A stretch of DNA of 64,000 nucleotides, from positions 1-64,000 of the forward strand of contig JADCHE010000085.1 in assembly GCA_020248665.1 (NCBI GenBank), given 5' to 3'. Each line of letters starts with the position of its first letter. The stretch's first letter is position 1. Below, in pieces: positions 53,681-62,005 of this stretch. A program made the position numbers and the translations under genes. The DNA comes from Burkholderiales bacterium (lineage in GTDB: Bacteria; Pseudomonadota; Gammaproteobacteria; Burkholderiales; Burkholderiaceae_E). The notes under the pieces were generated by a model. It was not told the DNA's origin and searched no databases. It worked only from the letters and a program-made list of their open reading frames with translations.

Positions 53681-54307
53681 TCAGCCGAGCGGAAAGCCGA
53701 CCCAGCGCTCGAGCTCGACGAGCGCCGGACCCGGCTCGCCGACCTTGATCGTCCGCATCCCCATGTCGCGCGCCGGCTTCAGGTTGATGCCGAGGTCGTC
53801 GAGGTAGACGCAGCGCTCGGGCGCGACGCCGAGCGCATCGGTCATCATCCGGTAGATCCGCGGGTCGGGCTTGCGCACGCCGGCCTTCGCGCTCTCGATC
53901 ACGTGGTGGAAGAGCCGCATGATCTCGGCCTTGTACAGGCTTCCCATGGGGCTCGCGGACATCGCGGTGAAGTTGTTGGTGATGCAGCCGGTCTTCAGCC
54001 GCGCGCCGATCCGCCGCAGCGCCTCGACCATCTCGGGCCGGATCTCGCCGGCGAGCAGCGGCAGCACGTCGGCGCCCCGGACCTCGTGGCCGAGCGCGCG
54101 GCTCTCGATCGCGAACGCCTCGTCGAAGCCCGGCACATCGAGCTCGCTGCGCTCGAGCCGCGCCCACGCGTTCTCGTGCGGGTCGGTCGCGTTGACCGTG
54201 CGCAGGAAGTTGCGCGGCAGCCCGCGCGCCGCCTCGAAGCGCGCGAAGGCCTCGAACGGGCTCGACGAGATCACGCCCCCGAAATCCCAGATGACGGCGT
54301 CGATCAA
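53681..54307 (-). CDS. HAD-family hydrolase
   Basis: A 208-residue haloacid-dehalogenase-like protein. Motif I is VIWDFGGVISSSPFEAF with nucleophile Asp, motif II the TNN in CITNNFTAMS, motif III Lys in GVRKPDPRIYRMM and motif IV DDLGINLKPAR. It resembles the HAD domain found at the N-terminus of mammalian soluble epoxide hydrolase and ACAD10. The TTG at 54307 overlaps the monooxygenase stop (TTGA), so I infer coupling; no ATG precedes the motif. The substrate is unknown; a phosphate ester or a halogenated compound is possible. Confidence 0.85.
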   Translation of the reverse strand: MIDAVIWDFGGVISSSPFEAFARFEAARGLPRNFLRTVNATDPHENAWARLERSELDVPGFDEAFAIESRALGHEVRGADVLPLLAGEIRPEMVEALRRIGARLKTGCITNNFTAMSASPMGSLYKAEIMRLFHHVIESAKAGVRKPDPRIYRMMTDALGVAPERCVYLDDLGINLKPARDMGMRTIKVGEPGPALVELERWVGFPLG

Positions 54308-55581
54308 CGGTTCACCTGCGAATGCGAGAAGCCGGCGAGCTGCTTGTAGCGCGCCGAGATCGCTTCGAGCTCCTCGCGCGGGATCACGTCGTGCACGTGC
54401 CGGAAGCCCTGCGGCGCGCGTTCCTCGGCGATCTGCATCACCTGGTCGGGGCCGTTGCGCCGGTTCGACAGCACGATCGCGCCGGTCGCCTCGCGGCGTG
54501 CGGCCTCGTAGCGCGCGAACGCGTCGGCCGGGTCGGTCGAGCGCGACGGGAAGCCGGCCGCGATCATCGCGTCGGCCATCGCCTCGGCGTCGAGGATGCC
54601 CTGCGATGCGCCGTTGCTGCCGATCGGGTACATCGGATGGGCGGCGTCGCCGAGCAGCGTGATGCGGCCGTGCGTCCAGCGCGGCAGCGGGTCCCGGTCG
54701 ACCATCGGGAACTCGAAGATCGCGTCGGCGCCGTCGATCAGCGCGGGGATGTCGAGCCAGTCGAAGGTCCAGCCGGCGAACGGCTCGCGGAACACGCTCC
54801 GGTCGACCTTCTTGTTCCAGTTCTCGCGCTCGGGCGTCGTGCCGGCCGGCACCGTCAGCTCGGCGATCCAGTTGATCGTGACCTTGCCGTCCGCGTCGGG
54901 CACCTGCTGGATCGGGTAGCAGACGAACTTCTGATTCTGGTGCCCGGCCTGGACCATCGAGCGGCCGGTGAGGAAGGGCCGGGCGCGGGTCGTCGCGCGC
55001 CACAGCATCCGGCCGGAGAAGCGCGCCGGGCCCTCGTCGGGGATGAAGGTGCGGCGCACGACCGAGTGGATGCCGTCGGCGCCGATCACCGCGCGCGCGC
55101 GCACCGGCGGGCGCGGCGCCCCCGCGCGATCGACGAAGTGCAGCGTGGTGAGGCCGTCGCCCTCCTCGAAGCGCGACAGCGCGTGCGAGGTGCGGATCGC
55201 GCCGGCGGGCAGCCGGTGCGTCGCGGTCTCGAACAGGATCATCTGCAGCCGGCCGCGGTGGATCGAGAACTGCGGATACGTGTAGCCGCCCGCGAGGCCG
55301 CGTGGCTCGGACCAGATCGGCTGGCCGTGCTTGTTGTAGAACGCGAGCTCGGCGGTCTCGACCGCGATCGCGGCGAGCGCGGGCTGCAGCCCGAGGTTCG
55401 ACAGCACGCGCACCGAATGCGGCAGCAGGTTGATGCCGACGCCGAGCGGCCGCACCGCCTCGACCGCCTCGAACACCGTGCAGGCGATGCCCTTCGCGTG
55501 CAGCGCGAGCGCCGTCGCGAGGCCGCCGATGCCGCCGCCGACGATCGCGACGTCGATCGTCTCCATGTCGTTCGCACTCAT
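54304..55581 (-). CDS. FAD-dependent aromatic monooxygenase
   Basis: A 425-residue class A flavoprotein. GxGxxG is IVGGGIGGLATALAL near the N-terminus; the DG motif is in VIGADGIHSVVRR; and GDAAHPMYPIGSNGASQGIL binds FAD ribityl and is near the flavin. The pattern resembles salicylate- and 3-hydroxybenzoate-type hydroxylases, especially proteins with GVGINLLPHSVRVLSNLGL. It probably hydroxylates an aromatic acid using NAD(P)H and O2. It lies seven bases after the pcaD-pcaC fusion, so it is likely part of the same catabolic unit. Confidence 0.9.
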   Translation of the reverse strand: MSANDMETIDVAIVGGGIGGLATALALHAKGIACTVFEAVEAVRPLGVGINLLPHSVRVLSNLGLQPALAAIAVETAELAFYNKHGQPIWSEPRGLAGGYTYPQFSIHRGRLQMILFETATHRLPAGAIRTSHALSRFEEGDGLTTLHFVDRAGAPRPPVRARAVIGADGIHSVVRRTFIPDEGPARFSGRMLWRATTRARPFLTGRSMVQAGHQNQKFVCYPIQQVPDADGKVTINWIAELTVPAGTTPERENWNKKVDRSVFREPFAGWTFDWLDIPALIDGADAIFEFPMVDRDPLPRWTHGRITLLGDAAHPMYPIGSNGASQGILDAEAMADAMIAAGFPSRSTDPADAFARYEAARREATGAIVLSNRRNGPDQVMQIAEERAPQGFRHVHDVIPREELEAISARYKQLAGFSHSQVNR

Positions 55582-55588
55582 CCTCGGG

Positions 55589-56851
55589 TCACTCCTTGGC
55601 GCGAGCCGCCTCGCGCTCCTTGAGCAGCTCCACGCCGATGTGCAAGCCGGTGTTCGCCGCAGGCACGCCCGCGTAGATCGCGGCCTGCGTCAGCAGCTCC
55701 TTCATCTCGGTCGGCGACAGCTCGCGATCGAGGCCGGCCTTCAGGTGCAGCCGGAACTCCTCCCAGCGGCCGAGCGCCGAAGTGATCGCGAGGACGACGA
55801 GCCGGCGCGTGCGGTCGTCGAACACCGGCCGCGTCCAGACGTCGTGCCACGCCCAGCGCGTCATCATCCGCTGGAAGTCGGCGGTGATCGGGTGGCCGTG
55901 CTCGGTGCGCGCGTTCACGTAGGCCTCGCCGAGCGCCTGCTTGCGCCGCGCGATGCCGCGCTGGTACTGCGAGAGCAGGTCCGCGTCGGCGGCCACGCCG
56001 GTGACCGGCGCGGCGCCCGCGGGCAGCGCGCCGCTCGCCACGTGCGCGCCCTCGGCCGGCGCGCCCTGCGCGCGCTCGGGCTGCAGCGCGGCCATCAGCA
56101 GCTCGACGAAGGCCGGCGGGTCCTCGGAGTGCGGGATGTGCGCGCAGTCGAGCTCGACGAGCCGCGCGCCCGGAATCGCAGCCGCGATCGCCTCGCCCAT
56201 CGCGGGCGGGGTCGACAGGTCGTGCCGGCCGGTGACGACCGTGGTCGGCGCCGCGATCCGCGGCAGCTGCGCGAGCAGGTCGTGGTCGCGCACCGCCGCG
56301 CAGCAGCCGGCGTAGCCGACCGGCTCGAGCGACAACAGCGTCTGCGCGACCGAGTGCAGGTGCGCGGTGCCGCGGGCGCGGAAGCGCGCGGTGAAGAAGC
56401 GGCCGAGCACGGTGTCGAGCACCGCGGGCATGCCCTTCTCGCGGACCGTCGCGATCCGCGCGACCTGCGGCGCCGGGTCGGCGCGGCCTGTGGTGTTGCA
56501 CAGCACGAGCCTGCGCAGCCGGTGCGAGGCGTGGATGCCGAGCCACTGGCCGATCATGCCGCCGAGCGAGATGCCGCAGTAGTCGAAGCGCTCGATGCCG
56601 GCCGCGTCGGCCACCGCGAGCACGTCCTTCGCGAGCAGCTCGACGGTGTACTCGCCGTCGGGCGCGTCCGACGCGCCGTGGCCGCGCATGTCCATCCGGA
56701 TCACGCGGAAGAAGTCGGCCAGCCGCGGCATCACCGGGTCCCACAGGCAGTGGTCGGTGCCGAGCGAGTTGCCGAGCACGAGCGGCGGCAGCGCGGGGTC
56801 GCCGTCGGCCCGCCAGTAGAGTCGGGTGCCGGCGTGCAGGGCGTAGGGCAT
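55589..56851 (-). CDS. pcaL: Fused beta-ketoadipate enol-lactone hydrolase / 4-carboxymuconolactone decarboxylase
   Basis: A 420-residue fusion of PcaD and PcaC. The alpha/beta-hydrolase part (1-265) has nucleophile Ser95 in YCGISLGGMIGQW, an Asp in GRHDLSTPP and a His in DCAHIPHSEDP. After an Ala/Pro linker, the CMD domain (about 290-415) has WAWHDVWTRPVFDDRTRRLV, LGRWEEFRLHLKAGL and AAIYAGVPAANTGLHIG. Together they decarboxylate 4-carboxymuconolactone and hydrolyse the enol-lactone to 3-oxoadipate. Fused forms are known as PcaL. The ATG at 56851 fits PcaD. pcaB is 239 bases upstream on the same strand. Confidence 0.93.
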   Translation of the reverse strand: MPYALHAGTRLYWRADGDPALPPLVLGNSLGTDHCLWDPVMPRLADFFRVIRMDMRGHGASDAPDGEYTVELLAKDVLAVADAAGIERFDYCGISLGGMIGQWLGIHASHRLRRLVLCNTTGRADPAPQVARIATVREKGMPAVLDTVLGRFFTARFRARGTAHLHSVAQTLLSLEPVGYAGCCAAVRDHDLLAQLPRIAAPTTVVTGRHDLSTPPAMGEAIAAAIPGARLVELDCAHIPHSEDPPAFVELLMAALQPERAQGAPAEGAHVASGALPAGAAPVTGVAADADLLSQYQRGIARRKQALGEAYVNARTEHGHPITADFQRMMTRWAWHDVWTRPVFDDRTRRLVVLAITSALGRWEEFRLHLKAGLDRELSPTEMKELLTQAAIYAGVPAANTGLHIGVELLKEREAARAKE

Positions 56852-57090
56852 GGTGTCTTGTCCGGTGCGTGGGGTCCGTGCCCGGCGCGCGCCGCGCATC
56901 GGCGCGGGGCGCATCCGGAGCGGGGCCGGGAGGACCACAGTGTATCGCCGCCGCGCCGGCGGGCCGGCGCCGCGCCCGACTCGCCCCGTGCCGGGACCCC
57001 GCCGGGCGACGGCGCGATCCGGCGCTCGTGCGCCTGCCACGGGCCGCCCGCGCTGAGGGCGACGCGTTCGCCGGTTCGAGGCGCCGTTGC

Positions 57091-58521
57091 TCAGGCCGCG
57101 CGCCAGGCGGCGAGCGTGCGGTCTATCATCGCGTCGGCGTCGCCGCGATGCGCGCGCGCGTCGAACAGCGCCTCCAGCCGCTCCGCGTCGAGCGCCGCGG
57201 CGAGCACGGGGTCGGCGTCGCAAGCCCGCGCGAGCGCACCGCGCAGCGATTCGCCGCGCTCGAGCGCGGCGCGGCACACGCGCTCCATCGTCGCGTGCGC
57301 GAGCGGCTTGCCGAGCGCGTCGGCGAGCGCGACCGTGACCGCCTCGGCGAACACGAAGCCGCGCGTGCGCTCGAGGTTCGCCTGCATCGTACCGGGCTGG
57401 ACTCGCAGTCCCTCGAGCGCCTCGCCGATCGCCTCGGTCGCGCTGCCTGCGCACTCGAACAGCGCGCCGAGCGTCCACCAGTCGGCCTGCCAGGTGCCGA
57501 GCCCGCGCTCGTGCTCCCCGGCCTGCTGCGCGAGCAGCGTCGCCGCGAGGCCGGGCGCGCGCAAGCCCGCCTGCTGCGCGAGCAGAGAGGCGACCGGGTT
57601 ACGCTTGTGCGGCATCGCCGACGAGCCGCCGCGCCCCGCGCCGGTCGGCTCGAAGACTTCGGCGACCTCGCCCTGCATCAGCAGCGCGAGGTCGCGGCCG
57701 ATGCGCGCCATCGCGCCGGTCGCGAGCGCGAGCTCGGCGCCCAGCCGCGCGACGCGGTCGCGGCTGCCGTGCCAGCTGATGCCCGGGTCGGCGAGCCCGA
57801 GCCGCGCGGCGAGCGCCGCGGCCACCGCGTCGCCGTCACCGCGCATCGCCGCGCGAGTGCCGGCCGCGCCGCCGAGCTGCAGCGCGCGCAGGTCCCCGAG
57901 CGCATGCGACAGCGCGGTGCGCGCGCGCGGCAGCGGCGACAGCCAGCAGGCGAGCTTCCAGCCGAACGGGATCGGCACCGCCGGCTGCAGCAGCGTGCGG
58001 CCGATCATCATCGTGTCGCGGTGCGCTTCGGCGAGCACCGCGAGCCGGTCGCCGACCCGCGCGAGCTGCGCCTGCAGCTCGGCGCCGGCGACGCCCGCCT
58101 GCAGCACGAGCGCGGAGTCGACGACGTCCTGGCTGGTCGCGCCGCGGTGGACCCAGCGCGCGGCGTCGGCGTCGTCGCGCGCCACCGCGTCGGTCAGCGC
58201 CGCGACGAACGGGATCGCGAGCGTGCCCGCGCGGCGCGCGGCCTCAGCGAGCGCTCGGGGCGCAAAGGGGTCGTCGTCGGGGTCCGCGACACGGCGCGCG
58301 ACCGCGGGCGGATGCGCCGGGTCGACCGCGGCGGCCGCCCCGAACGCGGCGACCGCGGTCAGCTCGATCCGCTCGGCTGCCGAGCGCGGCACGAGCCCCG
58401 CGTCGGCCTGCGCGGCCGCGAGCGCCGCCTCGAAGCGCGCCATCGCCGCGAGCAGCGCGGCATCGTCGAAGTGGCGCGACACGGTGTCGCTCGCGAACTG
58501 GCCGCGCAGGAGGTCGCTCAT
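57091..58521 (-). CDS. pcaB: 3-carboxy-cis,cis-muconate cycloisomerase
   Basis: A 476-residue fumarase/aspartase-superfamily enzyme. The superfamily signature GSSAMPHKRNPVAS is intact, and RWVHRGATSQDVVDSALVLQ and TLLQPAVPIPFGWKLACWL fit PcaB. It converts 3-carboxymuconate, the protocatechuate 3,4-cleavage product, into 4-carboxymuconolactone for the fused PcaL downstream. The ATG at 58521 is chosen from the start of homology (SDLLRGQFASDTVSRHFDD). It diverges from a Rieske oxygenase across 155 bases. The ring-cleavage genes pcaGH are not in the window. Confidence 0.93.
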   Translation of the reverse strand: MSDLLRGQFASDTVSRHFDDAALLAAMARFEAALAAAQADAGLVPRSAAERIELTAVAAFGAAAAVDPAHPPAVARRVADPDDDPFAPRALAEAARRAGTLAIPFVAALTDAVARDDADAARWVHRGATSQDVVDSALVLQAGVAGAELQAQLARVGDRLAVLAEAHRDTMMIGRTLLQPAVPIPFGWKLACWLSPLPRARTALSHALGDLRALQLGGAAGTRAAMRGDGDAVAAALAARLGLADPGISWHGSRDRVARLGAELALATGAMARIGRDLALLMQGEVAEVFEPTGAGRGGSSAMPHKRNPVASLLAQQAGLRAPGLAATLLAQQAGEHERGLGTWQADWWTLGALFECAGSATEAIGEALEGLRVQPGTMQANLERTRGFVFAEAVTVALADALGKPLAHATMERVCRAALERGESLRGALARACDADPVLAAALDAERLEALFDARAHRGDADAMIDRTLAAWRAA

Positions 58522-58676
58522 CGCGTGTGGGCTCGTCGGGGGCACATCCGGGGCGCGCGGGGCAGCCGGACCGCCGCCGCGACGCCGACGCATCATCGCT
58601 GCCCGGGCGCGCGCCGCGCAAGCCGCCGCACCGCACCCCCGCGCTAGAATCGGGCGGCACCGAGGGGGAGGCCGCG
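58522..58676. promoter_or_regulatory. Divergent promoter region between pcaB and the Rieske cassette
   Basis: The 155 bases separate the two arms of the catabolic island. TAGAAT at 58645-58650 is a credible -10 for the plus-strand cassette, about 30 bases before the ATG; no clear -35 lies 17 bases further up, so an activator may be needed. A strong GAGGGGGAGG ribosome-binding site follows at 58662-58671. No regulator gene adjoins it. Confidence 0.5.
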
Positions 58677-60107
58677 ATGATCAGCGCCGAGCAGAACGAC
58701 CGCATGACGCGCACCGGGCCCGGCACGCCCGCAGGAGCGCTGCTGCGCCGCTACTGGCAGCCGGTGGCCCTCGTCGAGGAGCTCGAGGGCGAGCGTCCGC
58801 TGCGTCCGGTGCGCCTGCTCGGCCAGGACCTGGTGCTGTTCCGCGACGACCGCGGCCGCGTCGGCCTCGTCGACCGCGACTGCCCGCACCGCGGCGCCGA
58901 CCTCGCCTACGGGCGGCTCGAGCACGGCGGCCTGCGCTGCCCGTTCCACGGCTGGCTGTTCGACGTCGAGGGCCGGCTGCGCGAGGCGCCCGCAGAGCCC
59001 GACAACTCGCCGCTGCTGTCGCGCCTGCGCCAGGGCGCCTATCCGGTCGTCGAGCGGGCCGGCGTCTTCTGGGGCTACCTCGGCCCGGGCGAGCCGCCGC
59101 CGTTCCCGGCGCTCGATCCGTTCGTCGCGCCCGCCACGCACGTGTTCGCGTTCAAGGGCTGGATCGAGTGCAACTGGCTGCAGGCGCTCGAGGTCGGCAT
59201 CGACCCGGCGCACGCCTCGTTCCTGCACCGTTTCTTCGAGGACGAGGATCCGTCCGCGGCCTACGGCAGGCAGTTCCGCAGCGCATCGTCCGGCTCCGAG
59301 ATCCCGATGACGCGCGTGATGCGCGAGTGCTTCCGGCCGCAGATCTCGGTCGAGCCGTCCGAGCACGGGCTGCGGCTCACCGCGCTGCGCGAGATCGACG
59401 CGACGCGCCTGCACGTGCGGATCACGAACCTGGTGTTCCCGCAGGCCTTCGTGATCCCGCTGTCGCACGACATGGCGATCATGCAGTTCCACGTGCCGAT
59501 CGACGACACCCACAACTACTGGTACGCGTTCTTCACGAGCTTCGGCGTGCCGGTCGACAAGGCCACGATGCGCGCGCAGCGCCTCGAGCTCTACGAGCTG
59601 CCCGACTACCGGCCGCGCAAGCACCGCGGCAACGGCTGGGGCTTCGACCCGTACGAGCAGCGCACGCGGACCTACACCGGCATGGGCGAGGACATCAACG
59701 TCCACGACCAGTGGGCGATCGAATCGCAGGGCCCGATCCAGGACCGCACCCGCGAGCACCTCGCGACCAGCGACCGCGCGATCAGCGCGAACCGTCGGCT
59801 GCTGAACCGTGCGATCGACACCGTCGAGCGAGGCGGCACGCCGCCCGGCGTGCTCGATCCGGCCGCCGCCGCGCAGCTGCGCGGCCCGGTCACCGTCGAC
59901 GGCATCTGCGCGCCCGAGGGCTGGCAGCGCTACTGGCGGGACGTCGACGCCTCGCGGCGCGCGGGCTGCGGATGGTGGGTCGCGAGCGGCGCGCCGACGT
60001 CGCTGGTCGCGCCGGTGGGCGGTGCCGCGTCCGCGCCGCCGGCACGCCCGGCCGAGGCCGGTGCCGCGGCGCCCGGGCGTGACGGCCCCGCCGACCCGCG
60101 CGGCTGA
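58677..60107 (+). CDS. Rieske non-heme iron oxygenase (phthalate dioxygenase/LigXa-type)
   Basis: A 476-residue oxygenase alpha subunit. The Rieske cluster is Cys69-x-His71 (CPHRGADL) and Cys88-x2-His91 (RCPFHGWLF). The iron site EVGIDPAHASFLH has His178 and His183. C-terminal segments (GMGEDINVHDQWAIESQGPI, then DRTREHLATSDRAI) are shared with phthalate 4,5-dioxygenase and the O-demethylase LigXa. The last 45 residues are Ala/Pro-rich and likely disordered. It would hydroxylate or demethylate an aromatic ring, with electrons from the ferredoxin two genes on. Seven bases separate it from the ligase gene. Confidence 0.92.
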   Translation: MISAEQNDRMTRTGPGTPAGALLRRYWQPVALVEELEGERPLRPVRLLGQDLVLFRDDRGRVGLVDRDCPHRGADLAYGRLEHGGLRCPFHGWLFDVEGRLREAPAEPDNSPLLSRLRQGAYPVVERAGVFWGYLGPGEPPPFPALDPFVAPATHVFAFKGWIECNWLQALEVGIDPAHASFLHRFFEDEDPSAAYGRQFRSASSGSEIPMTRVMRECFRPQISVEPSEHGLRLTALREIDATRLHVRITNLVFPQAFVIPLSHDMAIMQFHVPIDDTHNYWYAFFTSFGVPVDKATMRAQRLELYELPDYRPRKHRGNGWGFDPYEQRTRTYTGMGEDINVHDQWAIESQGPIQDRTREHLATSDRAISANRRLLNRAIDTVERGGTPPGVLDPAAAAQLRGPVTVDGICAPEGWQRYWRDVDASRRAGCGWWVASGAPTSLVAPVGGAASAPPARPAEAGAAAPGRDGPADPRG

Positions 60108-60114
60108 GCGAACG

Positions 60115-61578
60115 ATGCCGGCCGCATCCTTCGTCGAGCGCCATGGCCTGTGGACCGCCGAGCGGCGCGAGGCGGCAGAGCGCATGCTCGCCGCGCTCGC
60201 GCAGCGCGGCATGCATACCGTGCGCTTCGCGTTCGCCGACCAGCACGGCATCCTGCGCGGCAAGACCCTCGTCGCGGCCGAGGCTGCCGGCGCGCTCGCC
60301 TCGGGCGTCGGCGTGACGACGACGCTGCTCGCCAAGGACACCGCTCACCGCACGGTGTTCCCGGTGTTCACGCCCGGCGGCGGCTTCGGGCTGCGCGAGA
60401 TGCAGGGCGCGGCCGACATGCTGATGGTCGCCGACCCGACGACCTTCCGCACGCTGCCCTGGGCGCCGGGCACCGGCTGGGTGCTGTGCGACCTGCACTT
60501 CCACGACGGCCGCCCGGTGCCGTTCGACACGCGCCGCCTCTTGCGCGACGTGCACGCGCGCCTCGAGCGAGGCGGCCATGCGCTGCTCGCCGGCCTCGAG
60601 GTCGAGTTCCACCTGTTCCGGCTGCTCGATCCGAGGCTCTCGCCCGCCGACGCGGGCACGCCCGGCGTGCCCGGCGCGCCGCCCGAGGTCGCGCTGCTGC
60701 ACCAGGGCTACCAGTACCTGACCGAGTTGCGCTACGACCAGATCGAGCCGGCGCTCGAGCCGCTGCGCCAGACGCTCGAGGCGATCGGGCTGCCGCTGCG
60801 CTCGCTCGAGGTCGAGTTCGGCCCGAGCCAGGTCGAGCTGACCTTCCGGCCGATCGAGGGCGTCGCCGCCGCCGACGCGATGGTGCTGCTGAGGAGCGCG
60901 ATCAAGCAGGTCGCTCGCCGCAACGGCCTGCACGCGAGCTTCATGTGCCGGCCGCGGATCCCTAACGCGATGTCCTCGGGCTGGCACCTGCACCAGTCGC
61001 TGGTGCGCCTCGCCGACGGCGCGAACGCGTTCGTCGCCGAGGGCGCGGGTCACGACGGCACGCCGCTGTCGCCGACCGGCGCGCGCTGGCTCGCCGGCCT
61101 GCTCGTGCACGCCGAGGGCGCGACCCCGTTCACCACGCCGACGATCAACGGCTACCGCCGCTACCGCCCGCACTCGCTCGCGCCCGACCGCGTCGCCTGG
61201 GCGCAGGACAACCGCGCGGCCATGCTGCGGGTGATCGGCGGCCCCGGCGACGCGGCGACGCGGATCGAGAACCGCGTCGGCGAGCCGGCCGCGAACCCGT
61301 ACCTGTACATGGCCTCCCAGGTCGTCGCCGGCCTGGACGGCCTCGAGCGCGGCCTGTCGCCCGGCGCGTCGGCCGATGCGCCCTACGAGACCGACGCGCG
61401 CCGCCTGCCGGCGAGCCTCGATGTGGCGCTCGACGCGCTGCTCGACGACGCGGCGCTCGTCGAGGGCATCGGCCGTGGCTTCGTCGACTACCTCGTCCAC
61501 GTCAAGCGCGCCGAGCTCGCGCGCCACGCGGCCGAGGTCGGCGAGTGGGAGCACCGCGAGTACTTCGACCTCTTCTGA
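60115..61578 (+). CDS. Glutamine synthetase-like gamma-glutamyl ligase
   Basis: A 487-residue member of the glutamine synthetase superfamily. The N-terminal beta-grasp domain shows VRFAFADQHGILRGKTL. Metal ligands are intact: Glu162/Glu164 in GLEVEFHLF, Glu241 in SQVELTF, and SSGWHLHQSL with His291/His293. The ATP/ADP-contact pattern DNRAAMLRV and the C-terminal RIENRVGEPAANPYLYMA are present. It is not a housekeeping GlnA; such paralogues (PuuA, IpuC, and AtdA1/TdnQ in aniline degradation) join glutamate to an amine. Its place between Rieske oxygenase and ferredoxin suggests glutamylation of an aromatic or alkyl amine. Confidence 0.88.
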   Translation: MPAASFVERHGLWTAERREAAERMLAALAQRGMHTVRFAFADQHGILRGKTLVAAEAAGALASGVGVTTTLLAKDTAHRTVFPVFTPGGGFGLREMQGAADMLMVADPTTFRTLPWAPGTGWVLCDLHFHDGRPVPFDTRRLLRDVHARLERGGHALLAGLEVEFHLFRLLDPRLSPADAGTPGVPGAPPEVALLHQGYQYLTELRYDQIEPALEPLRQTLEAIGLPLRSLEVEFGPSQVELTFRPIEGVAAADAMVLLRSAIKQVARRNGLHASFMCRPRIPNAMSSGWHLHQSLVRLADGANAFVAEGAGHDGTPLSPTGARWLAGLLVHAEGATPFTTPTINGYRRYRPHSLAPDRVAWAQDNRAAMLRVIGGPGDAATRIENRVGEPAANPYLYMASQVVAGLDGLERGLSPGASADAPYETDARRLPASLDVALDALLDDAALVEGIGRGFVDYLVHVKRAELARHAAEVGEWEHREYFDLF

Positions 61579-61590
61579 CCCGAGTCCTCC

Positions 61591-61911
61591 ATGCCTTCGA
61601 TCGTCTTCGTCCTGCCGGGCGGCGCCGAGCGCCGCGTCACCGTGCCCGCCGGCACCAGCCTGATGCACGCCGCCGTCGACCACGACGTGCCCGGCATCGT
61701 CGGCGAGTGCGGCGGCTGCGCGTCGTGCGCGACCTGCCACGTGTGGGTCGACCCCGGCTGGATCGACCGCCTGCTCCCGGCCGACGAGGTCGAGGACGAC
61801 CTGCTCGGATTCGCCGAGACCGAGCGCCGGCCGACCAGCCGGCTCGGCTGCCAGATCGCGATCGAGGACGCGCTCGACGGGCTGCGCGTCGAGGTGCCCC
61901 CGCTGCCCTGA
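61591..61911 (+). CDS. [2Fe-2S] ferredoxin (adrenodoxin-type)
   Basis: A 106-residue ferredoxin. The cluster ligands form Cys40-x5-Cys46-x2-Cys49 (ECGGCASCATCHVW) with the fourth, Cys87, in SRLGCQIAIED, as in vertebrate-type ferredoxins and LigXc-like partners of Rieske oxygenases. It has the acidic segment PADEVEDDLLGFAET for reductase and oxygenase docking. It is 12 bases from the ligase gene and shares its transcript. No ferredoxin reductase is present in the visible window, so that component must come from elsewhere. Confidence 0.93.
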   Translation: MPSIVFVLPGGAERRVTVPAGTSLMHAAVDHDVPGIVGECGGCASCATCHVWVDPGWIDRLLPADEVEDDLLGFAETERRPTSRLGCQIAIEDALDGLRVEVPPLP

Positions 61912-61952
61912 GGCGGCGCGTGCCGGGGCCCGCGGTCGCATTCGGCGACATG

Positions 61953-61962
61953 TTCCAAGGAA
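61953..61962. promoter_or_regulatory. Ten-base palindrome in the leader of the TRAP receptor gene
   Basis: TTCCAAGGAA is a perfect palindrome 43 bases before the receptor ATG. Ten bases make it only weakly significant. It could be a regulator half-site cluster or chance. Confidence 0.25.
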
Positions 61963-62005
61963 TGCTTTCGGTGTAGGCTTCCGCTCCGCACAGGAGGAGA
62001 CCCCC

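Noticed and set aside
55430-60082. A 1550-codon plus-strand open frame
   Set aside because: It crosses pcaL, pcaB and the first Rieske gene of the cassette in the wrong frame or strand and is low-complexity.
60115-61578. Housekeeping glutamine synthetase GlnA
   Set aside because: The sequence between catabolic genes lacks GlnA-specific segments such as the adenylylation loop and its N-terminus resembles the amine-ligase branch; catalytic metal ligands are kept.
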